A stretch of 64,000 nucleotides of DNA, from NCBI GenBank assembly GCA_035575135.1, contig DATLYE010000012.1, positions 24,042-88,041 of the forward strand, given 5' to 3'. The position numbers and the translations under genes were made by a program. The notes below the pieces were generated by a model that had not been told where the DNA came from, ran no database searches, and was given only the letters and a program-made list of their open reading frames with translations. Shown here one piece after another: positions 54,901 to 62,971 of this stretch. How positions within the stretch are numbered: the stretch's first letter is position 1; each line of letters begins with the position of its first letter. Origin of the DNA: JANWXD01 sp035575135. GTDB lineage: Bacteria > Acidobacteriota > Terriglobia > Bryobacterales > Bryobacteraceae.

Positions 54901-55448
54901 TCCTTGGAAAAGCTCTGGCCGCCGTTGATGTAGCCCCAGCGCCCTCCTTCCTGCACGCCGGGTAACAGGAAGGCGAAGGCCTGCGGGTTGCGGGGTGCGC
55001 CGCCCATCGCCAGAGGGAGAGCCGTGTACATCTCGTTGCGCATGGTCTGGCCGAGCCGCGCGTCGGCAAGGTTGAGTTCCGGGGGAGCACCGGACACCGT
55101 GATACTTTCGGTGGTCGGCCCCAGTTCCATCCGGAAATTCACCTCGACCGTGCTTAAGGCGTCCACGACGATGCCCTCTTGCTTGACGGGCCGGAATCCC
55201 GCCGCGGAGACGGAAACATCGTACCGGCCGACCGGCAGCGGGGCGATCACGTACAAGCCCGCCTCGGTGGTCGAGCGTGCGGTCTGAACGCCGGTGGCCA
55301 CGTTCGTCGCAATCACAGTGGCCCCCGGGATCACTGCGCCCGACGGATCCGTGATGGTGCCCTTGATGGTTCCCGTACCGCCCAGCTGAGCACCCGCGAG
55401 ACCCGGGTGTAGAAGCGTACCAATCAACCAGATGGCGACAACCCGCAT
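51981..55448 (-). CDS. TonB-dependent receptor with N-terminal carboxypeptidase-regulatory domain
   Basis: The product has 1155 residues. After a signal peptide, a CarboxypepD_reg-like domain (about 23-110: GTIKGTITDPSGAVIPGATV, GLYVIAPLPVGRYDVSV) leads to a plug (YINGGQSFSKDVYLEGVPLTD) and a long C-terminal beta-barrel that ends in LKLQF. This Oar-type receptor is expanded in Acidobacteria and has no SusD partner. Operon context with a pectin lyase suggests oligosaccharide uptake. ATG 55448 begins the signal peptide. Confidence 0.9.
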   Translation of the reverse strand: MRVVAIWLIGTLLHPGLAGAQLGGTGTIKGTITDPSGAVIPGATVIATNVATGVQTARSTTEAGLYVIAPLPVGRYDVSVSAAGFRPVKQEGIVVDALSTVEVNFRMELGPTTESITVSGAPPELNLADARLGQTMRNEMYTALPLAMGGAPRNPQAFAFLLPGVQEGGRWGYINGGQSFSKDVYLEGVPLTDAVQQGEGRALTLGVSVEAVEQFQVETSGQSVEYNGQGSENYVLKSGTNELHGSLYHYFRNTLLDARGFFAPRRSAQHQNEFGFTLGGPVKKNRIFFFGAYDGYRFRRETDYRFVSIPTLKQRAGDFSELPVAIYDPLTTNCPGGRNCTRQPFPGNLIPANRLSPISKFFQEPMPNPTHPGIASNYLANLPIGVNNDNTNVKVDINATDAHRLSVLFTRGRRGQSGPYRGNPPPLPLPYTVTRVVDEVPTVGQLRHTWVLSASLLNQLSFGASRLYVPITNPTVGGRWAEKAGLKGLPPGDASLSFPEVAFSGPNAPQGWRGTDARPFLDALNNFTLQDNVQWVKGSHSVKAGFQHQRLQDNFRDRWDGTLFIARFSNLETAGFDSRGTLLTGTGHSYASYLLGAVDSATVTEDFVVTSGARFRNYALWLQDDWKATSRLTLNLGLRWDLMRPYVEAVDRMSWMNPDLPNPAAGGRRGALQFAGKGASPLYCNCRTRIRTHWRNFGPRVGFAFKVSSGTVIRAAYGIMYSRHGAVGGRAGARDGTGKLGYTASPGFNSLDGGITPAFFWDDGIPPYQKPPFIDATLNTGFTTERPSGGSVTFDSPEEGARPPRYQNWNFSIQQALPGGMTLTLAYSGSNGKLLRGGGRGIWSGQIHPKYLALGTLLQAQATPANVAAAQQIFPEIGLPYGNYRGTIGQMLRPFPQYASVGVPFVNVASSNYNSLQVTLQKRMASRLTFNVNYTWSKTLTDAGPGRTEYFWAQEKTLGENDMAHVINGTFVYDLPFGSGRALSPANAVARALVSGWRLSGITRVRTGLPYANIQANCNVPFAGTCFADYNPEFRGSVRIGGKWGSGDLLGRNPPVFLDRNAFRNPAPFTYGNTPPRAAFGLRNPTFWSQDLSVARQFPLSERIRLQLQGDAFNVFNNVIFSGPASLNINSANFGRVTSQANDPRVLQLSLKLQF

Positions 55449-55669
55449 GTGTGAACCCCTCCCCACGAGCCTTAACAGCCCAATGGCTTCCGGGTCAAGA
55501 AAAATCGGCGTGCCCTGATGGCGTTTCAGTCCGCAAAACGACTGGGCAGAAAATCGTAAGGGACAAGAGCCTTTGGCAAAGCAAGTTAGGCGGCACAGCT
55601 CCCGGGCTCTTCACTCGGCCCGTGCCGAGTGAAGTACAGGCCCGGTTTCGTTTGGCGAAACGCGGGCGC

Positions 55670-58600
55670 CTACTTCAGCACAAAGTCGTATTGGCCGGAC
55701 CCGGTCTCGACAACGTAGTGCCCGCCCTCCCGAAGCGCCTTTACGGGCCTTCCGCTCTCGGTAAGCTGCGCGGCCGGGATGGCGGGCAGGAACACCTTCG
55801 CGGTCGTGTTGGCCGGGATCGTCACGCGCAAACGGAACGGGCCCTTCCGGGTGCCCTCCCATTCGCTCACGATCTTGCCCTGAACTGAATCGTACTCGCC
55901 GCGCACACGCGTGATGCGATCGTCGAGCCTGGGCCGGATGATGATCTTGCGGAAACCCGGACCGTCCGTATCAATTCCTGCGGCATAACGGTAGACCCAC
56001 GCCATCACCGATCCGAAGGCATAGTGGTTGAACGAGTTCATGGCGGGATCTCCCGTGTCGCTGTTCCAGCGCTCCCACCACGTGGTTGCGCCCTTGCGGA
56101 TCATGTAGCCCCAGGACGGGTACGTTTCGTTGAGCAGGAGCCGGTAGGCGACGTCGTCGCGCCCGTGGTCGGAGAGCACGAACAGTAAGTGAGGCGTTCC
56201 CAGAAAGCCCGTCGTCAGGTGCCAGTCGTGCGCTTCGATATCCTTGATCAAACGCTCGAAGGCGGCGGCCCGGAGATCCTCCGGCACCAGGCCGGCCTGA
56301 AGCGCCAGCACATACGACGTCTGGCTGCCGCTGCCGATCTCACCGTTGGGCTTGATGAATTCTTTCTGGAAGGCGTCGCGGATCGCAGCGTAGAGATTTC
56401 GGTATCGTGCGGCCTCATCCGGCTTACCGATGGCCTCAGCCATCTCCGCCATCATACGAGCGATCAAGGCCCAATATGCCGTAGCCACCAGGTCGCGCGG
56501 CGTCTGGCTTCCAGCCGGAAGCCAGTCGGCAAAGTTGGCTCCCGTGCGGTTGCGGCGCAGGTGGTTCGGGTTGGCATCCTCGATGAACTTCATCCACCGG
56601 CTCATGGCCTCCCAGTTTTCCTCGATGATGCCCGTGTCGCCATACTGCTGCCAGGCCGTCCAGGGCACGATCACGCCGGCGTCGCCCCAGCCGGGAGCAC
56701 CCACGCCGCCGAATCCGCCTCCCGGCAAACCAGGGGCGGTATTGCCAAAAGCGCCTTCGGCCGTCTGGCCATCCACGACGTCGCGCAACCACTTGCGCCC
56801 GAAAGCGGCGATATCGGCGTTATAGGCTCCGGTCCGCCAGAAGACCTGCGCGTCACCGGTCCAACCCAATCGCTCGTCCCGTTGCGGGCAGTCGGTGGGC
56901 ACGCTCAAAAAGTTTCCGCGCTGGCCCCAGATCCCGTTGCGCCACATCTGATTGACAAGCTCGCTCGACGTCTGGAGCCGGCCCGTAATGGTGTGGGCGG
57001 AACTGATGACTTCGCCGCTCAGCTTCTCTGGGGTAAGCTCGCCCGGATAGCCTCGCACTTCCACGTAACGAAAGCCATGGAACGTAAAGTGAGGCTCGAA
57101 GACTTCCTCCCCCTCGCCGCGCAGATAAAAGGCGTCGGTCTGGTTGGCGTTTCGAAGATTATCCACATAGAGGGTTCCGTCAGGGTTCAAAATCTCGGCA
57201 AAACGCAGGCGGACCTTGGTGCCCACCGGTCCCGAGGCACGCAACTTGACCCAGCCCACCATGTTCTGACCCATATCCACGATGTGCGTGCCGTCCGGCA
57301 TTCGGCGAACCTCCCGAGGCCGCAGGGATTCGACGATCCGCGGAGGGACTGTGACAAGCCCCGAGATGCGCGCCGGAGGAGCCTCCACAATCTGTGGACT
57401 GCTCCAGTGCGAGTCATCAAAGCCCGCCCGTTGCCAGCCGCGCGGCTCGAGGCGGGCGTCATAGACCTCACCCGCATAGATCTCTGAATGAAGGATGGGC
57501 GCGGGGGCGGTCTTCCAGGACTCATCCGTTACGACCAGCTCCTGGGTTCCGTCGCCGTACTCGATGCGGAGCTGGGCGAGCAGCCGGGTGGGAGGAGGCA
57601 AGAAGGAAAAACGGATTCCGATCCATGACAGCGCGCTTCCGAACCAACCGTCTCCGAGCATCACGCCGATGGCGTTACGCCCCGTTGTGAGCAGATCGGT
57701 CACGTCGTAGGTCTGCGCTGTGACGCGCCGTGCATACTCGGTGTACTCCGGCGTCAGGACGTCGCTGCCGACACGCCTGCCGTTCAGAAACGCCCGATAA
57801 CTGCCGAGCGCGGTGATGTAAAGCCGCGCCGCACGCACCGGTTTGGCTACGGAAAACTCGCGGCGGAACAGCGAGGCGGCCGAAGGCAGCGGACCCGGAT
57901 CGGGTGCCGTGCGAGAGTCGGTGAGCGGAGCCACAGCCGCAGCAGCCAGCCAAGGCTCGGTCCCGGAGGTGCGGCACTCCCAGCCGGTGCCGGTGGGGAA
58001 GCGCTCCACGGTTCCGTCGGCGTAGACGAGCTTGACCAGTCCTGCCACGCCCACTGCTTGCGGCCCCCGCTGCGGGCCTCTGGATGGCGGTCGCGCTGCC
58101 AGGCTCACCGCCACCGTGTTCGTCCCGATCTGGACAAGCTCTGTGATGTCCTGCCGGTCGAAGGCGCGGAAGCGGCCGTCCTTGGCTCCCGCAAAGTGGC
58201 CGTTCACCGTCGCCTTCATGGGCGAACGGGCAAGGAGGTAGAGCGCCGCATTGCGGACGGGTTGCTTGACTTGGAATGCGACCCGAAATTCCGCGGGCCC
58301 GGCGGCGCCCGGAGCAAACGCATCCTGCCCGGGGATCCAAATCCACCGGATGCTGTTCCGGTCCTGCTCCTCTTCGAGATCCCGGCGGCTGATCCACTTC
58401 GCCTTCCAGTCGGCAGGCTCGAGCAGCCCCATCTCCCACCAGGCCGGCGCCGCCCGAGTGAGCCGGCCGCGGTGATCCCAGACCTCGACCGTCCAGTAAT
58501 ATCGCCGTCCCGATTCAAGCCGCTTGCCGCCGAACCGAACACCCACCGAGTCCGCAGATGCCACTCGTCCGCTGTCCCAGACGTCGGCCTTGCCGCTTTC

Positions 58601-58807
58601 CAGCAGTTCGGGACGGCTCGCGACCAGAATGCGGTACGCGGTCTGCCGCCAGTCCCTTTCGTTACTATCGTTCCGCCAGGAAAGATGAGGTTTGAGAGAG
58701 TCAATGCCGATGGGATTCACAAGGTAATTGCATCGCAGATCCGCCGGTGCCGCATGGACCAAAGTCGCCAGCGCCACTATAGAAAAGCTCGTTCTTATCC
58801 ACTGCAT
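55670..58807 (-). CDS. Alpha-L-rhamnosidase, GH78
   Basis: The product has 1045 residues, the usual GH78 size. A signal peptide (1-20) is followed by an N-terminal Fn3-like domain (DLRCNYLVNPIGIDSLKPHL), beta-sandwich modules and the (alpha/alpha)6 barrel. The catalytic region carries SVPTDCPQRDERLGWTGDAQ, the family signature with the general acid. The C-terminal beta domain ends in a K near FVLK. It removes terminal alpha-L-rhamnose from rhamnogalacturonan or glycosides. It lies 48 bases after the GH106 gene. Confidence 0.93.
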   Translation of the reverse strand: MQWIRTSFSIVALATLVHAAPADLRCNYLVNPIGIDSLKPHLSWRNDSNERDWRQTAYRILVASRPELLESGKADVWDSGRVASADSVGVRFGGKRLESGRRYYWTVEVWDHRGRLTRAAPAWWEMGLLEPADWKAKWISRRDLEEEQDRNSIRWIWIPGQDAFAPGAAGPAEFRVAFQVKQPVRNAALYLLARSPMKATVNGHFAGAKDGRFRAFDRQDITELVQIGTNTVAVSLAARPPSRGPQRGPQAVGVAGLVKLVYADGTVERFPTGTGWECRTSGTEPWLAAAAVAPLTDSRTAPDPGPLPSAASLFRREFSVAKPVRAARLYITALGSYRAFLNGRRVGSDVLTPEYTEYARRVTAQTYDVTDLLTTGRNAIGVMLGDGWFGSALSWIGIRFSFLPPPTRLLAQLRIEYGDGTQELVVTDESWKTAPAPILHSEIYAGEVYDARLEPRGWQRAGFDDSHWSSPQIVEAPPARISGLVTVPPRIVESLRPREVRRMPDGTHIVDMGQNMVGWVKLRASGPVGTKVRLRFAEILNPDGTLYVDNLRNANQTDAFYLRGEGEEVFEPHFTFHGFRYVEVRGYPGELTPEKLSGEVISSAHTITGRLQTSSELVNQMWRNGIWGQRGNFLSVPTDCPQRDERLGWTGDAQVFWRTGAYNADIAAFGRKWLRDVVDGQTAEGAFGNTAPGLPGGGFGGVGAPGWGDAGVIVPWTAWQQYGDTGIIEENWEAMSRWMKFIEDANPNHLRRNRTGANFADWLPAGSQTPRDLVATAYWALIARMMAEMAEAIGKPDEAARYRNLYAAIRDAFQKEFIKPNGEIGSGSQTSYVLALQAGLVPEDLRAAAFERLIKDIEAHDWHLTTGFLGTPHLLFVLSDHGRDDVAYRLLLNETYPSWGYMIRKGATTWWERWNSDTGDPAMNSFNHYAFGSVMAWVYRYAAGIDTDGPGFRKIIIRPRLDDRITRVRGEYDSVQGKIVSEWEGTRKGPFRLRVTIPANTTAKVFLPAIPAAQLTESGRPVKALREGGHYVVETGSGQYDFVLK

Positions 58808-58855
58808 GATTGCAAACCTTCTGTCTTATCTCCAACTGAAAAGATGCCCGGCGCC

Positions 58856-61800
58856 TCAGCTGTCAATCCGGTGCCGCACCGCCCGCCGCAGCAGAACCGG
58901 ACCGAGCAGGCCCGACTCGAGCAACGGGGAGTCTCGGTTGTAATGCTTCCACGTGGTGAATGTTACGCGCCCGCCGGCGGGCTTCGGCCTGCCCTCCAGA
59001 TACCACTGCGGCAGCTTGCGAATGGCCCCGCCGAATCCGGTGCGACCTTGCGACTCGTATTCCTCCTCCGCGGGAAGATGCTCATCGCCGATCAGGCGAT
59101 TCGGCCAGAGGTTCGTAACCAGAACCTCGAGTTCGTTACGGCCGGCGCGAATCGCATCCGTTACATCCAGCCGGAAGGGAGGCTTCCAGAGCACGCCGTA
59201 ATCGCGCCCGTTCAGGCGGACTTGGGCGATGACTTCGACGCGCCCGAGGTCTAGGAAAATCCGCCGGGCTCCGCCTGAGGGGCCGGCGGGGAACTCGAAG
59301 GCGGTGCTGTAGGCAGCCGTGCCGGAGAAATGACGCACGCCGGGATCTTCGTGCCGGTGCAGCGACACCAGTCGCGCCAAAGTGATCTCGCGGGGTGCAC
59401 CAAGCCCGGCGGGGAACCGGACGTTCCACGGTCCGTCCAGTGTCACCGGCGGCCCGAGCGGCGGGATTTCGAACTGAGACTCACGCCCCGAGGCGAGACG
59501 AAGCGAGTACCGGCCCGGCTGCCAGATCGTGAGCGTCCAGGGTGCCTCCCCGCACAGCTCTACGTCCGCCGGGCCGTCGGGAGGCGGCGGACCCTGCGCC
59601 GCCAGCTCGCTGATGCGTTCGGCGGACAACACCTCCCGGAACAGTTGGGCGCCGGCCATTTCCCCCTCGAAATGGGGTGTATCCGCACGCTGCAACGGTT
59701 CACCCAGTCCCGGATGTACGATTGCCCCGGTCGCTTTGCCCTCACGGACACGCTTTCCGTTTACGTAAAGCTGGGGAACGCCGTCGGCATAGACCAGAGC
59801 CAGGTGCGTCCAGCCAGCGAGCGGAAGTTGTTCCGCCAGAACCGGCACGGGTGATCCCCGTTTGCATTCGAACACTGCAACCCCACTGCGGGTTGCCGCA
59901 AGGCCGCAGGAGGCGTGACCGGGTCCGTACACAACTTCTGCTTCGCGTGGGTAGAACACGAAGCTTCCAGGTTGCCCCAGCAAGCCGCCCCCCGGACCCG
60001 TGCCGACCGCGCCTTCGGTTTCCGCTTTCACCCAAACGCTGATCGTGAACCGGCCTGCGACCTCCCGGTGGATGCCTGGTTCGGGCGCGGCCGGCCAGGC
60101 GGTGTCCACGACCGGCTTTCCGTTTCGCAGCACGGCTCGAATGCGGTGTGCCGCGGCAGGCTTGCGGAACACAACAAAAACCGAGCCTGCCGGCTCGAAC
60201 CGGATCGGAACACGCACACGCGAATCGGAGCTTTCATACACCGCCGCGGGAACGACATTTCCGGTGGCCGGGTCCCACAGCTCGGGTTGGCGATTTTCCA
60301 CCCGGAACAGACACACGGTCTCCTCCACGCGCCTGCGGCGGTTAGCCACAAAGTAGATCTCCGCCTCCGGCGTGCGGCGGTGGATGTAATGGATGTCGGC
60401 ATCGGAAGCCGCCGCTCGCATTTCGAAGTCCGGGGGCAGTTGCATCTGGCGGAGGACCGCTTCCAGAGACTCGCCCCAGAACACGCGCCCCCGTCCGAAA
60501 TTCCGCCGGCGCTTTTCGACACCGTCCAATTCGCCCCAAATTTCGGAGGCCACACGCTGAAACTCGCCGTCATTTGTCCGGTCGGCGAGACTCGGAGACC
60601 GATCCGGTCTCGCTCCCCAAACCCACGCCCCTTCCTGCACCAAGTCGCGGATCCGGCGCAGCACCTGAAGCGTCATCCTGGCGCCGCGCTGCAGGACCAG
60701 CAACCGGTAACTCGTACCATCTGGAAGCACCAGGCGGCCGTCCTCTGCGCGCACGCGATCCAGCAAGGCTTCGGCGTGAACGGTATCCCAGTCATACCCT
60801 GCCGGCGGCTGCGGATCCAGTTGCTCTCTGCCCGGGGTGTCAACGGGAGCATCTTCTCCCGTAAAGTACAGCAGGTCGGCCACGAAGACCCCTTGCTGAA
60901 GCATGTGCTGGCATCGTGTGAGGTACTCGATCCAGGCCTTCCCCTGCTCGAACCACGTGTTGGTCCGGTCGAAATGAAATCCCCACGGCCCCATGGTCAT
61001 TCCGGGGCGGGCCGTCGGGTGGGGCTGGTGGGCATAGCGGTGGAAGATGAAGCGGTTCAGGCCCTGCGTGTACATCCAGTCGCCCAGGGCCTTCATCGAA
61101 TATGGATGTTCCTGCCATTTGGAGAACGGAGGAGCGCCCGTGAACGCTTCGGCGGCGATGATGCGCTGTCCGCAGATGTGGCCCACGGAGGCGGCCAGCT
61201 TCACGCTGCGATGGTTGCCGCGCGCGATCCAGAACTCGCCCATCGGCACGTCCACACGGGAGCCGGCCTGCATTTCTTCGAACGGTCCGCCGGAGTAAGG
61301 TTCGGCGTAGGCCTTGAATCCATGCCGGCGGCAGAGTTCGGCGAAGCGCCCGTAGTAGTTGTCCGCCACCAGGTCGGCCTGCGTGCGCCGCACGTCCCAA
61401 AGGAAGCGCTCCGAGAGTTCCAGACTGCCGACGATGCGCCCGGTCATGGCCGGCAGATACGGGCGCAAGTCATATCCGCGACGCTTCCGGAACTCCTCGG
61501 GAAACTGCGGAGTCCAGTTCTGCATGCCCACTTCATAGCTGTCAATCAAAGCCCCCACCAGCCCTTTGTCGGCCAAGGGGCGGAGCGCCGGCAACAGAGG
61601 ACCGAAAAACTGCTGGAAATGGAAGTCCATCGCGGCGGCGCTGAACTTGTCGCACTCCAAGCCCACGCCGCCATCCGGCCCGGGGTGATTGGTGCGGCCC
61701 GTCGGAGTGTAGCCAAGCCGGAGAATGGTCCACTCACCCGGCGGAGCGTTCCAATCCAATTCGCCCGTGGTCGGATCCAACCGGCCCGTCAGATCCACAA

Positions 61801-62884
61801 CCTGGGAGGGATCCACGACACCACGAGCGGGTATTTCCGCGGTAGCCGCCGGCACTTGCCACCCGGGCCCCGGCCGGGCAAAGTTCGCTTTGAATACCCA
61901 CCCACCAATCCGGGGCGCACCGGACAGGCGCACATCGAAAATCCGGCGTGGCGCACGACTGACCAGCCGGACGAAGCGCGCACGCGCCGGCGGGACGCTC
62001 GCTTCCGCAAACACCGGAGCGGTAGCTCCCCCGAACCCGCCGCTCGGTACCCGGATGGCCGTCACTTCACGGAATTGCGCGCCGTCCTCGGAAACTTCCA
62101 GAACCATGCCCGGCGGCGCACCGAAGCCTCCGCCCGGGGCCGCACCAGGAACCGCGGAGCTCACCACGAGAACGCTGCGCACCTCGAGCGGCTCCCGGAA
62201 TTCGAGCAGCAGAAAACCCGGCTCGCCCCGCTCGGTGAGCCTCAACTCGACCGGCTCAGAAAGCAGCCCGCCGAGAATCCCGGGGTCAGCCGCTCCGGCG
62301 CTGGTGCGCGCAGCGGCCAAAGCCTGGCGCGCATCGTGTTGCTCGCCCTCGAGCGATGGAAACGCTAGCACAAAAGCATCGCGGTAAAAGTTCAAGCGGG
62401 CGGGAGGCTGCGGCAGCCGGACGCGTATGCGGCCACCGCCGCGGACCGAAATTTCGCTCCAGGTGAGCAGTTGCATCGCGTATTCCGGCGTGATCCAGGG
62501 GCCGCCGCTCGAGGACCACCCGGGACAGTTGTGCATGTCGAATTCGAGCCCCAGACGCAGCGCCTCCTTGGCGGCGTGCTCGAGCAGCCGGAGGTGTTCG
62601 GCGCTGCCGTACGCCACGGGCCCCTTGGGAATTCCCGTCCCCACCTGGAAGATCTGAAACCCGCCCACGCCAACCCGGGCCATGGCCTCGAGGTCGCGCG
62701 TGATGCCGTCCGCCGTCACGTTGCCGTTCATCCAGTGCCACCAAGTGAAGGGTCTCGCTGAGGCCGGAGGGTGGCGGAAAGTTTCCTCGGCCGGAGCGAG
62801 CGGACTCCCAGGTATCTGCACGGCTCCACACCAAGGGGTGCCGGCCCCGACCGCACACGTCTTCAGAAAGCTCCTGCGTTTCAT
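58856..62884 (-). CDS. GH106-like alpha-L-rhamnosidase with LamG insert
   Basis: The product has 1342 residues. A Tat signal (MKRRSFLKTCAVGAG) is followed by GH106-like motifs: FTWWHWMNGNVTADGITRDL, then EFDMHNCPGWSSSGGPWI and AEAFTGAPPFSKWQEHPYSM. Between the barrel region and the C-terminal galactose-binding domain is a LamG/concanavalin-like module (about 940-1095: FTISVWVKAETEG, GWTHLALVYADGVPQLYVNG). The LamG module probably binds carbohydrate. ATG 62884 begins the Tat signal. It is unusually large for GH106 (about 1,100 is common). Confidence 0.88.
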   Translation of the reverse strand: MKRRSFLKTCAVGAGTPWCGAVQIPGSPLAPAEETFRHPPASARPFTWWHWMNGNVTADGITRDLEAMARVGVGGFQIFQVGTGIPKGPVAYGSAEHLRLLEHAAKEALRLGLEFDMHNCPGWSSSGGPWITPEYAMQLLTWSEISVRGGGRIRVRLPQPPARLNFYRDAFVLAFPSLEGEQHDARQALAAARTSAGAADPGILGGLLSEPVELRLTERGEPGFLLLEFREPLEVRSVLVVSSAVPGAAPGGGFGAPPGMVLEVSEDGAQFREVTAIRVPSGGFGGATAPVFAEASVPPARARFVRLVSRAPRRIFDVRLSGAPRIGGWVFKANFARPGPGWQVPAATAEIPARGVVDPSQVVDLTGRLDPTTGELDWNAPPGEWTILRLGYTPTGRTNHPGPDGGVGLECDKFSAAAMDFHFQQFFGPLLPALRPLADKGLVGALIDSYEVGMQNWTPQFPEEFRKRRGYDLRPYLPAMTGRIVGSLELSERFLWDVRRTQADLVADNYYGRFAELCRRHGFKAYAEPYSGGPFEEMQAGSRVDVPMGEFWIARGNHRSVKLAASVGHICGQRIIAAEAFTGAPPFSKWQEHPYSMKALGDWMYTQGLNRFIFHRYAHQPHPTARPGMTMGPWGFHFDRTNTWFEQGKAWIEYLTRCQHMLQQGVFVADLLYFTGEDAPVDTPGREQLDPQPPAGYDWDTVHAEALLDRVRAEDGRLVLPDGTSYRLLVLQRGARMTLQVLRRIRDLVQEGAWVWGARPDRSPSLADRTNDGEFQRVASEIWGELDGVEKRRRNFGRGRVFWGESLEAVLRQMQLPPDFEMRAAASDADIHYIHRRTPEAEIYFVANRRRRVEETVCLFRVENRQPELWDPATGNVVPAAVYESSDSRVRVPIRFEPAGSVFVVFRKPAAAHRIRAVLRNGKPVVDTAWPAAPEPGIHREVAGRFTISVWVKAETEGAVGTGPGGGLLGQPGSFVFYPREAEVVYGPGHASCGLAATRSGVAVFECKRGSPVPVLAEQLPLAGWTHLALVYADGVPQLYVNGKRVREGKATGAIVHPGLGEPLQRADTPHFEGEMAGAQLFREVLSAERISELAAQGPPPPDGPADVELCGEAPWTLTIWQPGRYSLRLASGRESQFEIPPLGPPVTLDGPWNVRFPAGLGAPREITLARLVSLHRHEDPGVRHFSGTAAYSTAFEFPAGPSGGARRIFLDLGRVEVIAQVRLNGRDYGVLWKPPFRLDVTDAIRAGRNELEVLVTNLWPNRLIGDEHLPAEEEYESQGRTGFGGAIRKLPQWYLEGRPKPAGGRVTFTTWKHYNRDSPLLESGLLGPVLLRRAVRHRIDS

Positions 62885-62971
62885 GAGCGTCGAATCCTGG
62901 AATCTGTCAATGGCGCCGTGTTGCCCGGCGTGGTTACGTCCGGGCGGCTCCCATTCCGGCGCCAGCTTCAA

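Noticed and set aside
52000..54965. Long + strand open frame opposite the TonB receptor
   Set aside because: It is antisense to a clear receptor with barrel motifs; long antisense frames are common in this GC-rich DNA and it shows no known domain.
59915..62368. Very long + strand frame opposite the GH106 gene
   Set aside because: GH106 motifs on the - strand are unmistakable; the + frame is compositional.
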